Below are positions 25,192 to 35,135 of a stretch of 64,000 bases of DNA, one piece after another. The translations under genes were made by a program, and so were the position numbers. Each line of letters opens with the position of its first letter. Position 1 is the stretch's first letter. The notes under the pieces were generated by a model that had not been told where the DNA came from, did not search any database, and saw only the letters and a list, made by a program, of their open reading frames with translations. Source of the DNA: Streptomyces globisporus (GTDB lineage Bacteria; Actinomycetota; Actinomycetes; Streptomycetales; Streptomycetaceae); NCBI GenBank assembly GCA_014649555.1, contig BMTG01000003.1:496001-560000 (forward strand), in the 5' to 3' direction.

Positions 25192-25518
25192 TGTCGGCGA
25201 CGGCACCGATGGATGGTGCCGCCATCCGGTGCGGCGTTCGGCGGTGTGGACTTTCCCGGAAAAGGATGACGGTATAACCGGCGGACATCGCACGGAACTC
25301 CGGCCCATTCCCCGCGCCGGACCCCCGACAGCCCTTTCGCCACCGGCCCGCGAAGGGCACCCCGGCCTGCGCCGGTCTGCAGCGCAACCACCCGGACGGC
25401 CTACCCGGACGCGCAATCCCCATGTGGTCGTATGAGCGAGTCACACGCACCATTTCGCCACATATCTGCCAAAGTGCACCTCGGCTTTACTCACCGTATT
25501 GAGCGAAGAGAGCCGTGC
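25192..25518. other. 327-base leader region of the exopolysaccharide operon
   Basis: No gene is convincing here. It contains an interrupted palindrome TTTCCCGGAAA at 25252-25262 and a possible -10 TATAAC at 25273-25278, about 240 bases before the first glycosyltransferase start, so the operon may have a long untranslated leader. An in-frame ATG at 25432 could extend that protein by 29 residues. Confidence 0.35.
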
Positions 25519-26694
25519 GTGCTGCACATGCGTCGTACTCCAGAAAGACAATTGACGGTCCTTCATGTGGTTCAGCCCGTGGACGGCGGAGTGGCCCGGG
25601 TCGTCACCGATCTCGTCAGGGCCCAGGCCGGTGCCGGACTGCGTCCCGTGGTGGCCTGTCCCCCCGGGAGCCCGCTGGCCCTCGGGGCGGCGGCAGCGGG
25701 TGCCGAGGTCCACGGCTGGGCCGCGACCCGTTCCCCCGGGCCGGGGCTGGCCGGTGAAATCGCGGCCGCGCGCCGGATCGTCCGCGCGAGCCGCCCGCAC
25801 GTGGTGCACGCCCACAGCGCCAAGGCGGGCCTCGCGGGCCGGATCGCGGTGCGCGGCCGGGTCCCCACGGTGTTCCAGCCGCACGCCTGGTCGTTCGAGG
25901 CCGTCGGCGGACGCACCGCGGAACTCGCGCTCGGCTGGGAGCGGTTCGGCGCGCGCTGGGCCGATCACATCCTGTGCGTCAGCGAGTCGGAGCGCCGCAC
26001 CGGGCAGGAGGCGGGCATCACCGCCCGCTGGTCGGTGATCCACAACGGCATCGACCTCGACCGTTTCCGCCCCGGCGACCGCACGGTCCGGGCGGAGGCC
26101 CGCGCTTCCCTGCCCTTACTGGAGGGGGCCGCCGCGGACGCCCCGCTGGTCGTCTGCGTCGGCCGCCTGACCCGGCAGAAGGGCCAGGACGTCCTGCTCC
26201 GGGCCTGGCGCCGGATGGCGGTGCCGGGGGCACGGCTGGTCCTGGTGGGCGACGGGCCCGACCGGGAGGGTCTTGAGGCGTCGGCCCCGCCGGGCGTGCT
26301 GTTCACCGGGGCCTGCGAGGACGTGCGGCCGTGGATCCACGCGGCGGACGTCCTCGCCCTGCCCTCCCGCTGGGAAGGCATGGCCCTGGCCCCGCTGGAG
26401 GCGATGGCCTGCGGACGCGCCGTCGTCCTCACCGATGTGAACGGCGCACGCGAGAGCCTGCCGCCCGGCCACGAGGACCACTGTCTCGTACCACCGGAGG
26501 ATCCCGCGGCCCTGGCCGCCGCCCTGACCGCCCTGCTCACCGACCCGGATCTGCGCGAGGCGTTGTCCCGCCGGGCCCTGCGCCACACCCGGGCGGCCTT
26601 CGACGTCCGACGGACCGCGGGGGCGGTTGCCGGTCTCTACCAGGAACTTGTCTCCATGTCCGGCCCCACGACGAGGAAGCGCACCGAGCGATGA
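25519..26694 (+). CDS. Glycosyltransferase family 4 (exopolysaccharide)
   Basis: Cytoplasmic GT-B glycosyltransferase of 391 residues. N-terminal VVQPVDGGVARVVTDLVRAQ and HSAKAGLAGRIA; C-terminal donor site VCVGRLTRQKGQDVLLRAW, then PSRWEGMALAPLEAMACGR with the EX7E pattern. The GTG at 25519 has GAAGAGAG 6-7 bases upstream; ATG 25528 or 25432 are alternatives. First gene of the operon, ATGA overlap with the next. Confidence 0.88.
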   Translation: MLHMRRTPERQLTVLHVVQPVDGGVARVVTDLVRAQAGAGLRPVVACPPGSPLALGAAAAGAEVHGWAATRSPGPGLAGEIAAARRIVRASRPHVVHAHSAKAGLAGRIAVRGRVPTVFQPHAWSFEAVGGRTAELALGWERFGARWADHILCVSESERRTGQEAGITARWSVIHNGIDLDRFRPGDRTVRAEARASLPLLEGAAADAPLVVCVGRLTRQKGQDVLLRAWRRMAVPGARLVLVGDGPDREGLEASAPPGVLFTGACEDVRPWIHAADVLALPSRWEGMALAPLEAMACGRAVVLTDVNGARESLPPGHEDHCLVPPEDPAALAAALTALLTDPDLREALSRRALRHTRAAFDVRRTAGAVAGLYQELVSMSGPTTRKRTER

Positions 26695-28172
26695 CGATGG
26701 AGAGTGCACCGGTTCCCGGAGCCGGCCAGGCAACAGCCGTGCAGGCTCACACGGTTCATCCGCCGCGAAGAAGCGGCGGTGGTGCGCAGGCGCGGCCGGG
26801 TGAGCGCCGGGCCGTCCGGTACGGCCGTCCCGTCCCGCTCCTGTGCGTGGACGCCCTGGCCCCGGCCGTGACGTTCGCCCTGGTGGTCCCGGTCGCGTGG
26901 CCCTGGCTGCTGATGGCCGTCCAGGCGGTGGCGCAGGTCGTGCTGTTCGCCCGGCGCGGCCTGTACCGGATGCGGTTGTCCCCCTCGGTCCTCTCCGACC
27001 TGCCCGCGCTCCTCGGTCTCACCCTCCTCCAGTGGTACGTGACGATGGAGGTGCTGGACGCCTGGGCCCCGCAGCAGGGGTTCGGCTGGGCGGTGCTGGC
27101 GTACGGGGCCGGTACGCAGACCGCGCTGACCTGTGCCGGGCGCGCGGCGGTCCACCGGGCGCGGCGGCGGGCCGCCGTGCGCCGCCCGCAGTCCACGCTG
27201 GTCGTGGGCCAGGGGCCGTCGGCCCGTCAGGTGACGGCCGCGCTGTACGACCACCCGGCGTACGGGCTGCGGCCGGTCGGTCTGGTCGCCGCCCCGGCGG
27301 ACGGGGACGAGCAGCAGGTGACGGGTTCCGACGCCGTGCCGCTGCCGGTCCTGACCTCGCCCCAGGAGGTGGGGCGGGCCGTGGTGCAGAACAGTGTGCG
27401 GCACGCGGTGTTCACGGCCCCGCCCGAGGCCACCCCGGACGGCGCCGCTCTCTTCACCCTCCTCACCGGGCACGGCTGCCGGGTGTGGCTGATCACCAGG
27501 CCCGGCGCCGTCGCGGGGACCCCGGCGGGCGGCCGGCCCGACCATCTGTGGGGGTTCATCGCCCAGCCGCTGCGCGACGGGACCGACCGTCCCCTCAGCC
27601 ACGGGGTGAAGCGGGCGATGGACGCCGTCCTGGCCGCGGTCGGGCTGGTGCTGGCGGCCCCGGTGATGGCGGTCTGCGCCCTGGCCGTGCGGCTCTCCGA
27701 CGGGCCGGGCGTGATCTTCCGGCAGGAGCGCGTCGGCCGGCACGGACGCCCCTTCGTCCTGCTGAAGTTCCGTACGCTGCGGCCCGCCGACGTCCAGGAG
27801 TCGGCCACCCGCTGGAACGTCGCGTCCGACGGGCGGCTGAGCCGGGTCGGCCGCATGCTGCGCCGGACGTCTCTCGACGAGCTGCCGCAGCTGTGGAACG
27901 TCCTGCGCGGCGACATGAGCATGGTCGGCCCCCGCCCCGAACGCCCCTTCTTCGTGGCGCAGTTCAGCCGCGCCCACCCCGGCTACCAGGCCCGCCACCG
28001 GATGCCCGTGGGCATCACGGGTCTGGCCCAGGTGAACGGGTTGCGCGGTGACACCTCGATCGAGGAGCGGGCCCGTTTCGACAACCACTACATCGAGACC
28101 TGGTCGCTGTGGCAGGACGCGTGCGTGCTGGCGCGGACTGCGGGTTCCCTGTTCAGGCTCGGAGGCAGCTGA
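26691..28172 (+). CDS. Polyprenyl-phosphate hexose-1-phosphate transferase (WcaJ/WbaP-like initiator)
   Basis: Membrane initiator of lipid-linked glycan assembly, 493 residues. About four N-terminal TMs, a CoA-binding-like/NAD-like middle region, another TM near 310, then the catalytic Bac_transf domain: KRAMDAVLAAVG, FRQERVGRHGRPFVLLKFRTL, LRRTSLDELPQLWNVLRGDMSMVGPRPE and MPVGITGLAQVNG. It loads the first sugar-1-phosphate onto undecaprenyl phosphate. ATGA overlap with the upstream glycosyltransferase. Confidence 0.92.
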   Translation: MTMESAPVPGAGQATAVQAHTVHPPRRSGGGAQARPGERRAVRYGRPVPLLCVDALAPAVTFALVVPVAWPWLLMAVQAVAQVVLFARRGLYRMRLSPSVLSDLPALLGLTLLQWYVTMEVLDAWAPQQGFGWAVLAYGAGTQTALTCAGRAAVHRARRRAAVRRPQSTLVVGQGPSARQVTAALYDHPAYGLRPVGLVAAPADGDEQQVTGSDAVPLPVLTSPQEVGRAVVQNSVRHAVFTAPPEATPDGAALFTLLTGHGCRVWLITRPGAVAGTPAGGRPDHLWGFIAQPLRDGTDRPLSHGVKRAMDAVLAAVGLVLAAPVMAVCALAVRLSDGPGVIFRQERVGRHGRPFVLLKFRTLRPADVQESATRWNVASDGRLSRVGRMLRRTSLDELPQLWNVLRGDMSMVGPRPERPFFVAQFSRAHPGYQARHRMPVGITGLAQVNGLRGDTSIEERARFDNHYIETWSLWQDACVLARTAGSLFRLGGS

Positions 28173-28174
28173 TC

Positions 28175-29533
28175 ATGACCGCTGTCCTGACCCCGCCCGT
28201 GCCGTCACCGGCGGCCGAGCCGCGCGCCGCCGCCCGCTCCCCCTGGGCCGCCTGGCGCAGTCGTTGGCCGCTGCTGCCGCTCGTCGCGACCGTCCTGCTG
28301 CCCGCCCTCCCCTACGGGACGTCCGGCGGGGGCGGCCCGGCCGATGTGGCCTCGGGGATCGCGGTGCTGGTGTGCGTGGGGCGGCTGCTGTATCTGCGGC
28401 AGCGGCCGCTGAGCGCCACCGCCGCACTGGTCCTGGGCCTGCCCGCGGTGGGCTTCGCCGTGGCCACGGTCACGGCGGCGGACCCCGCGGCCGCCCTGCC
28501 CGGGCTCGTGCGCTACCTCCAGGTCTTCGTCCTGGTGCCGGCCGCGGTGTTCCTGCTGCTCAGGGACGCGTACGGATTCCGGATCGTCGCCGGTTCGCTG
28601 GTCCTCCTCGCGGTCGTCCAGGGCGTCACGGGCGTCCATCAGTACGTCACCGGGACCGGCGCCTCGTACATGGGCGAGGACGTCCGGGCGGTCGGCACCT
28701 TCGGGCCCAGCGACGTCATGGGAATGGCCACCGTCGTCGCCTACGGGCTGCTCGCCGCTGCGGCCTGCGCCCTGCGCACGCCCCGGAGCGCTCCGGCCTG
28801 GCTGCGGCCGTGCGCCGCCGTCCTCGCCGTCGTCCTGATCGTGCCGCTGACGCTCTCGTTCAGCCGGGGCGTGTGGATCGCCACGGCCGCCGCGGTGCTC
28901 GTCTCCCTGGCGCTGAGCGGTCGGCGGCAGGCGGTCACCTCGCTGGCCGTGCTGGGCGCGGCGGGCGTGGTGCTGGTCGGCGGGTTCGGCATCGGCTCCG
29001 AGATGATCGCGGACCGGGCCGCCAGCGTGACCCGGGTGACCAGCACCCCTGACCAGTCCGTCAGCGACCGGTACGCGATGTGGAGCGCGGCGGGGGCGAT
29101 GTGGCGTGAGCAGCCGGCCGCCGGGGTCGGTCTCAAGGGCTTCCCCGACCACCGCGACGGCCACGCCTCGATCGGGCTCTCCTCGGGCAGCGACACCGCC
29201 GGGGCGGGCCAGGAGTTCCGCCGGCAGGCCCTCCTCTCCCCGCACAACATGTATCTCCTCGTCCTCGGCGAGCAGGGCCTCATCGGCCTGACCGCGCTGG
29301 TCGGGAGCTGGGCGGCGATCCTGGTCGGCGCGATCCGCCGGCTGTGGCTCGCCCGCTCGCGCGCGAACGCGGCCCTGGACTGCGGCCTGGTGGCGGTCGC
29401 CCTGATGACCTGGCAGAGCGTCAACTTCCTGTACGCGGACATCGGCGGGCCCACCACGGTGCTCGGCGGTGTCGTGCTGGGGCTGGCCGCCTGGTGGGCG
29501 CTGGCCGAGCCGAACCGGGTGAGCGCCGCATGA
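28175..29533 (+). CDS. O-antigen ligase/polymerase-like (Wzy/WaaL) membrane protein
   Basis: Polytopic protein of 452 residues with roughly ten TMs. The conserved Wzy_C region is visible: SFSRGVWIA, then a large extracytoplasmic loop with GVGLKGFPDHR and SPHNMYLLVLGEQGLIGL, where the conserved His is expected. It would polymerise or transfer repeat units outside the membrane. GGAGG lies 9 bases before the ATG at 28175. Confidence 0.88.
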   Translation: MTAVLTPPVPSPAAEPRAAARSPWAAWRSRWPLLPLVATVLLPALPYGTSGGGGPADVASGIAVLVCVGRLLYLRQRPLSATAALVLGLPAVGFAVATVTAADPAAALPGLVRYLQVFVLVPAAVFLLLRDAYGFRIVAGSLVLLAVVQGVTGVHQYVTGTGASYMGEDVRAVGTFGPSDVMGMATVVAYGLLAAAACALRTPRSAPAWLRPCAAVLAVVLIVPLTLSFSRGVWIATAAAVLVSLALSGRRQAVTSLAVLGAAGVVLVGGFGIGSEMIADRAASVTRVTSTPDQSVSDRYAMWSAAGAMWREQPAAGVGLKGFPDHRDGHASIGLSSGSDTAGAGQEFRRQALLSPHNMYLLVLGEQGLIGLTALVGSWAAILVGAIRRLWLARSRANAALDCGLVAVALMTWQSVNFLYADIGGPTTVLGGVVLGLAAWWALAEPNRVSAA

Positions 29534-31245
29534 GCGAGTCCGGTACGGGCACGGAGGCCGAGGCGCGTCCGGCGGAGGCGGCGGGCCCTTCGCTGCTCCC
29601 CGCCCCGGGGTCAGGACCTGAAGGGCCCCGGTCCCCCGGCGGCACACCCGAGACGGCGAGCGGCGAGGCGCCCCGGCTCGGGGCCTTCCTCGCCCGGGCA
29701 GCGGCGGGCACGGCGGTGCTGACCGTGCTGGCGGCCGTCCTCGGCCTGGTGCGGGACCAGGCCATCGCCCGCTACTTCGGGGCGAGCGACGCTAGCGACG
29801 CGTTCCTGATCGCCTGGACCGTGCCCGAGATGGCGGCGACACTGCTGATCGAGGACGGGATGGCGCTCCTCCTCGTCCCGGCGTTCAGCCTCGCCCTCAC
29901 CCGTCGCGCCTCCGGCGATGCGGAGGAGGGCGGCGACCCCGTCAGGGAACTGGTGGCGGCCACGCTCCCCCGGCTGTTCCTGCTGCTCTCCGGCGGCGCG
30001 GCGCTGCTCGTCGTGGGCGCGCCGTGGGTGGTGGGCGTGCTCGCGCCGGGGCTCGCCGATCCCCGTCTCGCGGTGGACTGCACCCGGCTGACCGCGGTCA
30101 CCGTCCTCACCTTCGGGATCACCGGCTACTTCAGCGCGGCGCTGCGCGCGCACGGCAGCTTCCTGCCGCCCGCCGGGGTCTATGTCGCGTACAACCTCGG
30201 CATCATCGGGATGACGCTGGCCCTGCACGCGGTCTGGGGGGTGCGGGCGGCCGCGGCGGGGGTCGCGGTGGGCAGTGCGCTGATGATCCTGACCCAACTG
30301 CCCGTCTTCCTGCGGCTGGTGCCGCTCGCCCGGCCCCGGCTGCCCCGGTTCGGGCGGCTGCGGCGGCGGGCGGCGCGGAGTGCTCCGCTGCTGGGGTTCG
30401 CGGTGCTGGCCCCGGTGGTCGTGTTCGTGGTGAGCCGTCAGTCCCAGGTGCTGGTGGAGCGGTTCCTGGCCTCCACCCTGCCCGCCGGGGCGATCTCGCA
30501 TCTGAACTACGCGCAGAAGGTCGCGCAGATGCCGATGGTGCTGTCGCTGATGATCTGCACGGTGACCTTCCCGGTCGTCGCACAGGCCATGGCCGCCGGG
30601 GAGCACGAGAAGGCGCGGCGGCGGGTCGAACGGGACCTCGGTCTGGCCGGGATGGTGGTCCTGCTCGGCACGGCCGTCGTCCTCGGTTACGCGCCCCAGA
30701 TCGTCGAAGTGCTCTTCGAGCGCGGCGCGTTCGACTCCGTCGACACCGCGTCCACCGCCCAGGTCATGCGGGTCTACGCCCTGGGGCTGCTCGGGCACTG
30801 TCTGGTCGGCGCGCTGAGCCGGCCGTTCTTCTCGTCCGGGCGGCCCACCTGGTTCCCGGCGTTCGCGATGGGAACGGGGCTGCTGGTCACCATGGGGGCC
30901 GGGTACGCGCTGACGTACCGCTTCGGCGTGGACGGCATCGCGACCGCCAACGCGATCGGGATCAGCGCCACGGCCCTGCTGCTCCTGATGGGCCTCGGCA
31001 CCCGGGTGGTGCCGATCAGGGCCCGGGACGTGGCGCTCTCGCTGAGCCGGCTCGCCGGGGCGTCGCTGGCGGCGGGCGCGGCGGGCTGGGCGTGCGCCCC
31101 GCTCGTCCCCGAGCCGGTGCTGAGCCTGGCCGCCGGGTGTCTCCTCGTCCCCGCCGTGTTCTTCCTGACCGGCCTCGCCCTGCGCTCCCCCGAGGTCCTT
31201 TCCCTGCTGGCACTCACCCGACGGAGGTTCCTTGATGGCCGCTGA
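29530..31245 (+). CDS. MurJ/Wzx-type lipid-linked oligosaccharide flippase
   Basis: Membrane protein of 571 residues with a disordered Pro/Glu-rich N-terminus (1-50) and about fourteen TMs. MurJ-like motifs: VLGLVRDQAIARYFGASDASDAFLIAWTVPEM and EVLFERGAFDS. In this operon it most likely flips the glycan repeat unit rather than lipid II. ATGA overlap with the ligase/polymerase gene. Confidence 0.88.
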   Translation: MSESGTGTEAEARPAEAAGPSLLPAPGSGPEGPRSPGGTPETASGEAPRLGAFLARAAAGTAVLTVLAAVLGLVRDQAIARYFGASDASDAFLIAWTVPEMAATLLIEDGMALLLVPAFSLALTRRASGDAEEGGDPVRELVAATLPRLFLLLSGGAALLVVGAPWVVGVLAPGLADPRLAVDCTRLTAVTVLTFGITGYFSAALRAHGSFLPPAGVYVAYNLGIIGMTLALHAVWGVRAAAAGVAVGSALMILTQLPVFLRLVPLARPRLPRFGRLRRRAARSAPLLGFAVLAPVVVFVVSRQSQVLVERFLASTLPAGAISHLNYAQKVAQMPMVLSLMICTVTFPVVAQAMAAGEHEKARRRVERDLGLAGMVVLLGTAVVLGYAPQIVEVLFERGAFDSVDTASTAQVMRVYALGLLGHCLVGALSRPFFSSGRPTWFPAFAMGTGLLVTMGAGYALTYRFGVDGIATANAIGISATALLLLMGLGTRVVPIRARDVALSLSRLAGASLAAGAAGWACAPLVPEPVLSLAAGCLLVPAVFFLTGLALRSPEVLSLLALTRRRFLDGR

Positions 31246-32047
31246 ATCCTCGGCACATCGCGCCGACGCTCGCTCGTCCCGGCTCCGCCCGCACACCCGC
31301 CGTCAGCCGTGGATCCTCACGTACCACTCGGTGACGGACCCCAGCGACGATCCTTACGGCATCACGGTCTCCCCCGAGCGGCTCGACGAGCAGCTGTCCT
31401 GGCTGCGCAGCCGGCGGCTGACGGGGGTGGGCGTGTCGGAGCTGCTGCGCACGGGTGCGTCGGAGCGGCGCGGCCTGGTCGGCCTGACCTTCGACGACGG
31501 GTACGCGGACTTCCTCGACGAGGCACTGCCGGTGCTGCGCAAGCACGGTTTCCGGGCGACGGTGTACGTCCTGCCGGGACGGCCCGGTGGGGTCAACGAG
31601 TGGGACCCGCTGGGCCCGCGCAAGCCACTGCTCACCCACGAGGGCGTCCGGAGGGTCGCTGCCGCGGGCATGGAGGTCGGCTCGCACGGCCTGTACCACC
31701 GGGACCTGACCGGGCTGTCGGACGAGGAGCTGCGCCGGGAGACCCGCGACAGCCGGGAGCTGATCGGCGACCTCACGGGCTCGCTCCCGGAGGGCTTCTG
31801 CTATCCGTACGGCATCCTCGACCGCCGGGTGACGCAGGCGGCGCGCTCGGCGGGTTACGGCCACGCGTGTGCGCTGACCCCCGGTCCGCTGCTCAGCCGG
31901 TTCGCCCTGCCCCGGACCCACATCAGCCAGGCGGACCGGGGCGTGCGGCTGTGGGCGAAGGATCTACGGCACGGGCTGCGGCAGGTGGGGGTGCCCGGTG
32001 CGGGCCCCCGGGCCGCGGCGCCGGTGCGGGCGGGCGGCACCCGGTGA
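31235..32047 (+). CDS. Polysaccharide deacetylase (NodB/CE4)
   Basis: CE4 deacetylase of 270 residues. Motif 1 LTFDDGYADF (catalytic Asp and metal Asp), motif 2 SHGLYHRDL (two metal His), motif 3 near FCYPYG. No signal peptide is evident, so it may act on cytoplasmic intermediates or be exported unconventionally. The ATG at 31235 lies inside the end of the flippase gene and has GGAGG 7 bases upstream. Confidence 0.9.
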   Translation: MAAESSAHRADARSSRLRPHTRRQPWILTYHSVTDPSDDPYGITVSPERLDEQLSWLRSRRLTGVGVSELLRTGASERRGLVGLTFDDGYADFLDEALPVLRKHGFRATVYVLPGRPGGVNEWDPLGPRKPLLTHEGVRRVAAAGMEVGSHGLYHRDLTGLSDEELRRETRDSRELIGDLTGSLPEGFCYPYGILDRRVTQAARSAGYGHACALTPGPLLSRFALPRTHISQADRGVRLWAKDLRHGLRQVGVPGAGPRAAAPVRAGGTR

Positions 32048-33180
32048 GGGCGCTGCACGTCATCACCGGGCTCGGGGTCGGCGGCGCCGAGCGGCAGTTG
32101 CGGCTGCTGCTGCGCCATCTGCCGGTGGAGTGCGACGTGGTGACGCTCACCAACCCGGGGGCGGTGGCCGAGGAGCTGCGGTCCGACGGGATCCGGGTGA
32201 CGCATCTCGGGATGCGCGGCAACCGGGACCTGTCGGCCGTCGGACGGCTCGCCCGGCTGATCCGGGACGGCCGCTACGACCTGGTCCACACGCATCTCTA
32301 CCGGGCCTGTGTGTACGGCAGGATCGCGGCGCGCCTCGCGGGGACGCGGGCCACCGTGGCGACCGAACACTCCCTGGGGCGGGCCGAGATCGAGGGCCGC
32401 CCCCTCACCCGGTCCATCCGTGCCCTCTACCTCTCCACCGAACGGCTCGGCGCGGCGACCGTCGCCGTCTCCTCCACCGTGGCCGGGCGGCTGCGGGACT
32501 GGGGGGTGCCCGCCGACCGGATCAGGCTGGTGCCCAACGGCATCGACGCGGACCGGTTCCGCTTCGACGCGCGGCGGCGGGCGGAGGTCCGGGGCGCGCT
32601 GCAGATCCCCGAGGACGCGTTCGTGGTCGGCGGGGTCGGCCGGCTCGTGCCGGGCAAGCGGTTCGACGTGCTGATCCGCGCGGTCGCCGCCCTCCCGGAG
32701 GCCCGGTTGCTGCTGGCCGGCGACGGGCCCGAGGCCGGGGCGCTGCGGGCGCTGGCGCTGCGCCTCGGGGCGGTGGACCGGATCCGGTTCCTCGGGGAGT
32801 GCGACGAGGACGGGGAGGGGCCGGTGCCTGGTGTTCCGGCGCTGCTGAGCGCCCTGGACGTCTTCGTGTCCACGTCCCGCGAGGAGTCCTTCGGGCTGGC
32901 CGCCGTGGAGGCGCTCGCCGCCGGACTCCCCGTGCTCCACGACGCCTGCCCCGCCATCGACGACCTGCCCGCCGCCCACGCCCCGGAGGCGACCCGGATC
33001 GCCGGGAGCCCCGAGGAGCTGACGGCCCGGCTGCGGCAGCGGATACAGGCAGGACCGGACCGCCGGCCGCCGCCCCGGGCCGTCGGCCACTACGACATCC
33101 GGCGCAGCAGCGAGCGCCTGATGGACGTGTACGCGTACGCCCTCGACACCGCCCCACCGAACCGGAGAGCCCTCTCATGA
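32044..33180 (+). CDS. Glycosyltransferase family 4 (second in exopolysaccharide operon)
   Basis: GT-B glycosyltransferase of 378 residues: N-terminal LHVITGLGVGGAERQLRLLLRH and HTHLYRACVYGR; C-terminal VGRLVPGKRFDVLIRAV and STSREESFGLAAVEALAAGLPV (EX7E). GTG at 32044 overlaps the deacetylase stop (GTGA). Donor sugar unknown. Confidence 0.9.
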   Translation: MRALHVITGLGVGGAERQLRLLLRHLPVECDVVTLTNPGAVAEELRSDGIRVTHLGMRGNRDLSAVGRLARLIRDGRYDLVHTHLYRACVYGRIAARLAGTRATVATEHSLGRAEIEGRPLTRSIRALYLSTERLGAATVAVSSTVAGRLRDWGVPADRIRLVPNGIDADRFRFDARRRAEVRGALQIPEDAFVVGGVGRLVPGKRFDVLIRAVAALPEARLLLAGDGPEAGALRALALRLGAVDRIRFLGECDEDGEGPVPGVPALLSALDVFVSTSREESFGLAAVEALAAGLPVLHDACPAIDDLPAAHAPEATRIAGSPEELTARLRQRIQAGPDRRPPPRAVGHYDIRRSSERLMDVYAYALDTAPPNRRALS

Positions 33181-33851
33181 CCGACTCACCCGAGCAGCAG
33201 CGACACGTCGTCGTCCGGCGGCTGCGCACCGCCCTCACCCGGCTGCCGCACTGGTGGCCCCTGCCCGTCAGCGTGCTGATCGGCACCGCGTCCGGGCTCT
33301 CGTACGGGGCGTTCGCCACCCCGCAGTACGAGGCCACCAGCTATGCGATGGCGGTCGCGGAGGGGGAGACGGACCCCACGGCGGCGCTGGGGTACGCCCA
33401 GTCGTACGGGCGGCTGACGACGAGCGACGCGACCCTCTCTTACGCGCAGGGCGCGGCGGGCGAGCCGGTGCGCGAACTGCGCTCCCACGTGACGTCGGAG
33501 ACCTCCCCCGACTCGCCGATGATCTCCGTGACGGGCACCTCGTCGGACCGTCACAAGGCGGCCGACATCGCCAACGCGGTCATCGAGGCCGTCATCGTGA
33601 GCAGCGGTCATGTCTCCAAGGACACCGGGGTCAAGCTGATCAAGTTCACCCACGCGATGACGCCGGACCAGCCGGTGTCGCCGTCGGTGCCGCTGGGCGC
33701 CGCCGTGGGGGCGGCGGCGGGCGGTCTGCTGGGCGGTCTCGTGCTGCTGGTGCGGCCCCGCCGGGAGGGCTGGAGCGTCTCGGCCCAGGTGCCCGGTCCG
33801 GCGGCCGGGGACACCGGTGCCGCCCAGGAAGAGCGGGAGCTCGTCCGATGA
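33177..33851 (+). CDS. Wzz-like chain-length/co-polymerase membrane protein
   Basis: Protein of 224 residues: TM1 at about 28-48, an extracytoplasmic domain with Wzz-like features (TPQYEATSYAMAVAE, ISVTGTSSDRHKAADIANAVIEAVI), and TM2 at about 170-190 preceded by Pro-rich PDQPVSPSVPLG. No tyrosine-kinase domain. It probably sets polymer length. ATGA overlap on both sides. Confidence 0.82.
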   Translation: MTDSPEQQRHVVVRRLRTALTRLPHWWPLPVSVLIGTASGLSYGAFATPQYEATSYAMAVAEGETDPTAALGYAQSYGRLTTSDATLSYAQGAAGEPVRELRSHVTSETSPDSPMISVTGTSSDRHKAADIANAVIEAVIVSSGHVSKDTGVKLIKFTHAMTPDQPVSPSVPLGAAVGAAAGGLLGGLVLLVRPRREGWSVSAQVPGPAAGDTGAAQEERELVR

Positions 33852-34996
33852 CGGCGTACCGGGCGGGAGGCCTGTCCGTCACGCTGTGCCGGGACTTCCG
33901 GGAGTTCGGGGCGCTCGCCGACGAGTGGGACGCGCTGCACCGCCGGTGCGCCACCCCCACCCCGTTCCAGAGCCACGCCTGGCTGCACTCGTGGTGGATC
34001 TCCTACGGCCAGGAGGGCCGGCTGCGGGTGCTGCTGGTCCGCCGGGCGGGGCGGCTGATCGGGGCTGCGCCGCTGATGCTGGTGCACCGTCCGATGCCGC
34101 TGCTCGTCCCGATGGGCGGGGCCGTCTCCGACTTCTTCGACATCCTCCTGGACCAGGAGGAGGCCGGGTACGCGGTGGGGGCGCTGGGCCGCGGTCTGGA
34201 CCGGGCGGCCCGGCACACCGTGGTGGACCTGCGGGAGGTCCGTCCCGACGCGTCGGCTCAGTTGCTGTTCGGGCGGTGGCCGGGGGCCCGGAGCCGGCTC
34301 ACGGACTCGACGTGCATGGAGTTGCCGGCCGAGCCGCTGGACGACCGCGTGGCGCGGCTGACGGGCTCGCGGGGCCAGCGGCTGCGCTCGAAACTGCGCA
34401 AGGTCGACGCCCTGGGCATCGAGGTGCACCGGATTCCGCAGGACGGGGTGCCGGCCGCGATCGGCACGCTGCTGCGGCTGCACGAGCGGCAGTGGGAGGG
34501 CCGGACGGTCAACCCCGAGCATCTGCGGGCACGGTTCTCGGACCATCTGATCAGGTCGGTGGGGCGGATGGTGGGGGACGGCACGGCGGCCATGACCGAG
34601 TTCCGGCTGAACGGCGAGGTGGTGGCGTCCAACCTGTCGTTGCAGTCCGGGCGGTTGACGGGCGGCTATCTGTACGGTGCGGACCCGGCGCTGCGCGAGA
34701 AGAAGGTCGATGTGTCGACGATGCTGCTGCGCGAGGTCGCCCAGCAGGCCTCGGACGGCGGGCGCGCGGTGCTGAGTCTGCTGCGCGGCGCGGAGAGTTA
34801 CAAGAACCACTGGGGACCGGTGCCGGTGGTCAATCAGCGACTGCTGCTGGCCCGGCCGGGCCTGGAGCCGCTGCTGCGGCTGCGCGAGTCGCAGGTGGCG
34901 GTGCGGGAGCGGGCGGTGGAGACCGTGAAGGCCCGGTTCCCGGCGGCGCGGGACTGGCACGAGCGGCTGTCGGGGCTGCCGGTGATCGGACGCTGA
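33848..34996 (+). CDS. GNAT/FemAB-like acyltransferase of polysaccharide clusters
   Basis: Protein of 382 residues with the GNAT_acetyltransferase_6 (BioF2/FemAB-like) layout: FREFGALADEWDALHRRCATPTPFQSHAWLHSWW, then RSKLRKVDALGIEV and a C-terminal RGAESYKNHWGP. Homologues in exopolysaccharide clusters (CelD/BcsL-like) are thought to acylate sugars or peptides. Last gene of the operon. Confidence 0.82.
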   Translation: MTAYRAGGLSVTLCRDFREFGALADEWDALHRRCATPTPFQSHAWLHSWWISYGQEGRLRVLLVRRAGRLIGAAPLMLVHRPMPLLVPMGGAVSDFFDILLDQEEAGYAVGALGRGLDRAARHTVVDLREVRPDASAQLLFGRWPGARSRLTDSTCMELPAEPLDDRVARLTGSRGQRLRSKLRKVDALGIEVHRIPQDGVPAAIGTLLRLHERQWEGRTVNPEHLRARFSDHLIRSVGRMVGDGTAAMTEFRLNGEVVASNLSLQSGRLTGGYLYGADPALREKKVDVSTMLLREVAQQASDGGRAVLSLLRGAESYKNHWGPVPVVNQRLLLARPGLEPLLRLRESQVAVRERAVETVKARFPAARDWHERLSGLPVIGR

Positions 34997-35135
34997 CGCG
35001 CGGGGCGTACGCCGGACGGCGGCGTCGGAGATATCACCTATGAGGAGATCCGTTACCGTCCGGCGTCTTTCGCGTTGTCAGGGGGTGCGGTCCTCGTGTC
35101 CGCAGCACAACCCCCTTCTTTACAAGGAGTTCTCC

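Noticed and set aside
25432-25518. N-terminal extension of the first glycosyltransferase from the ATG at 25432
   Set aside because: The added residues do not resemble GT4 N-termini, and the GTG at 25519 has a better-placed ribosome binding site; kept only as an alternative.
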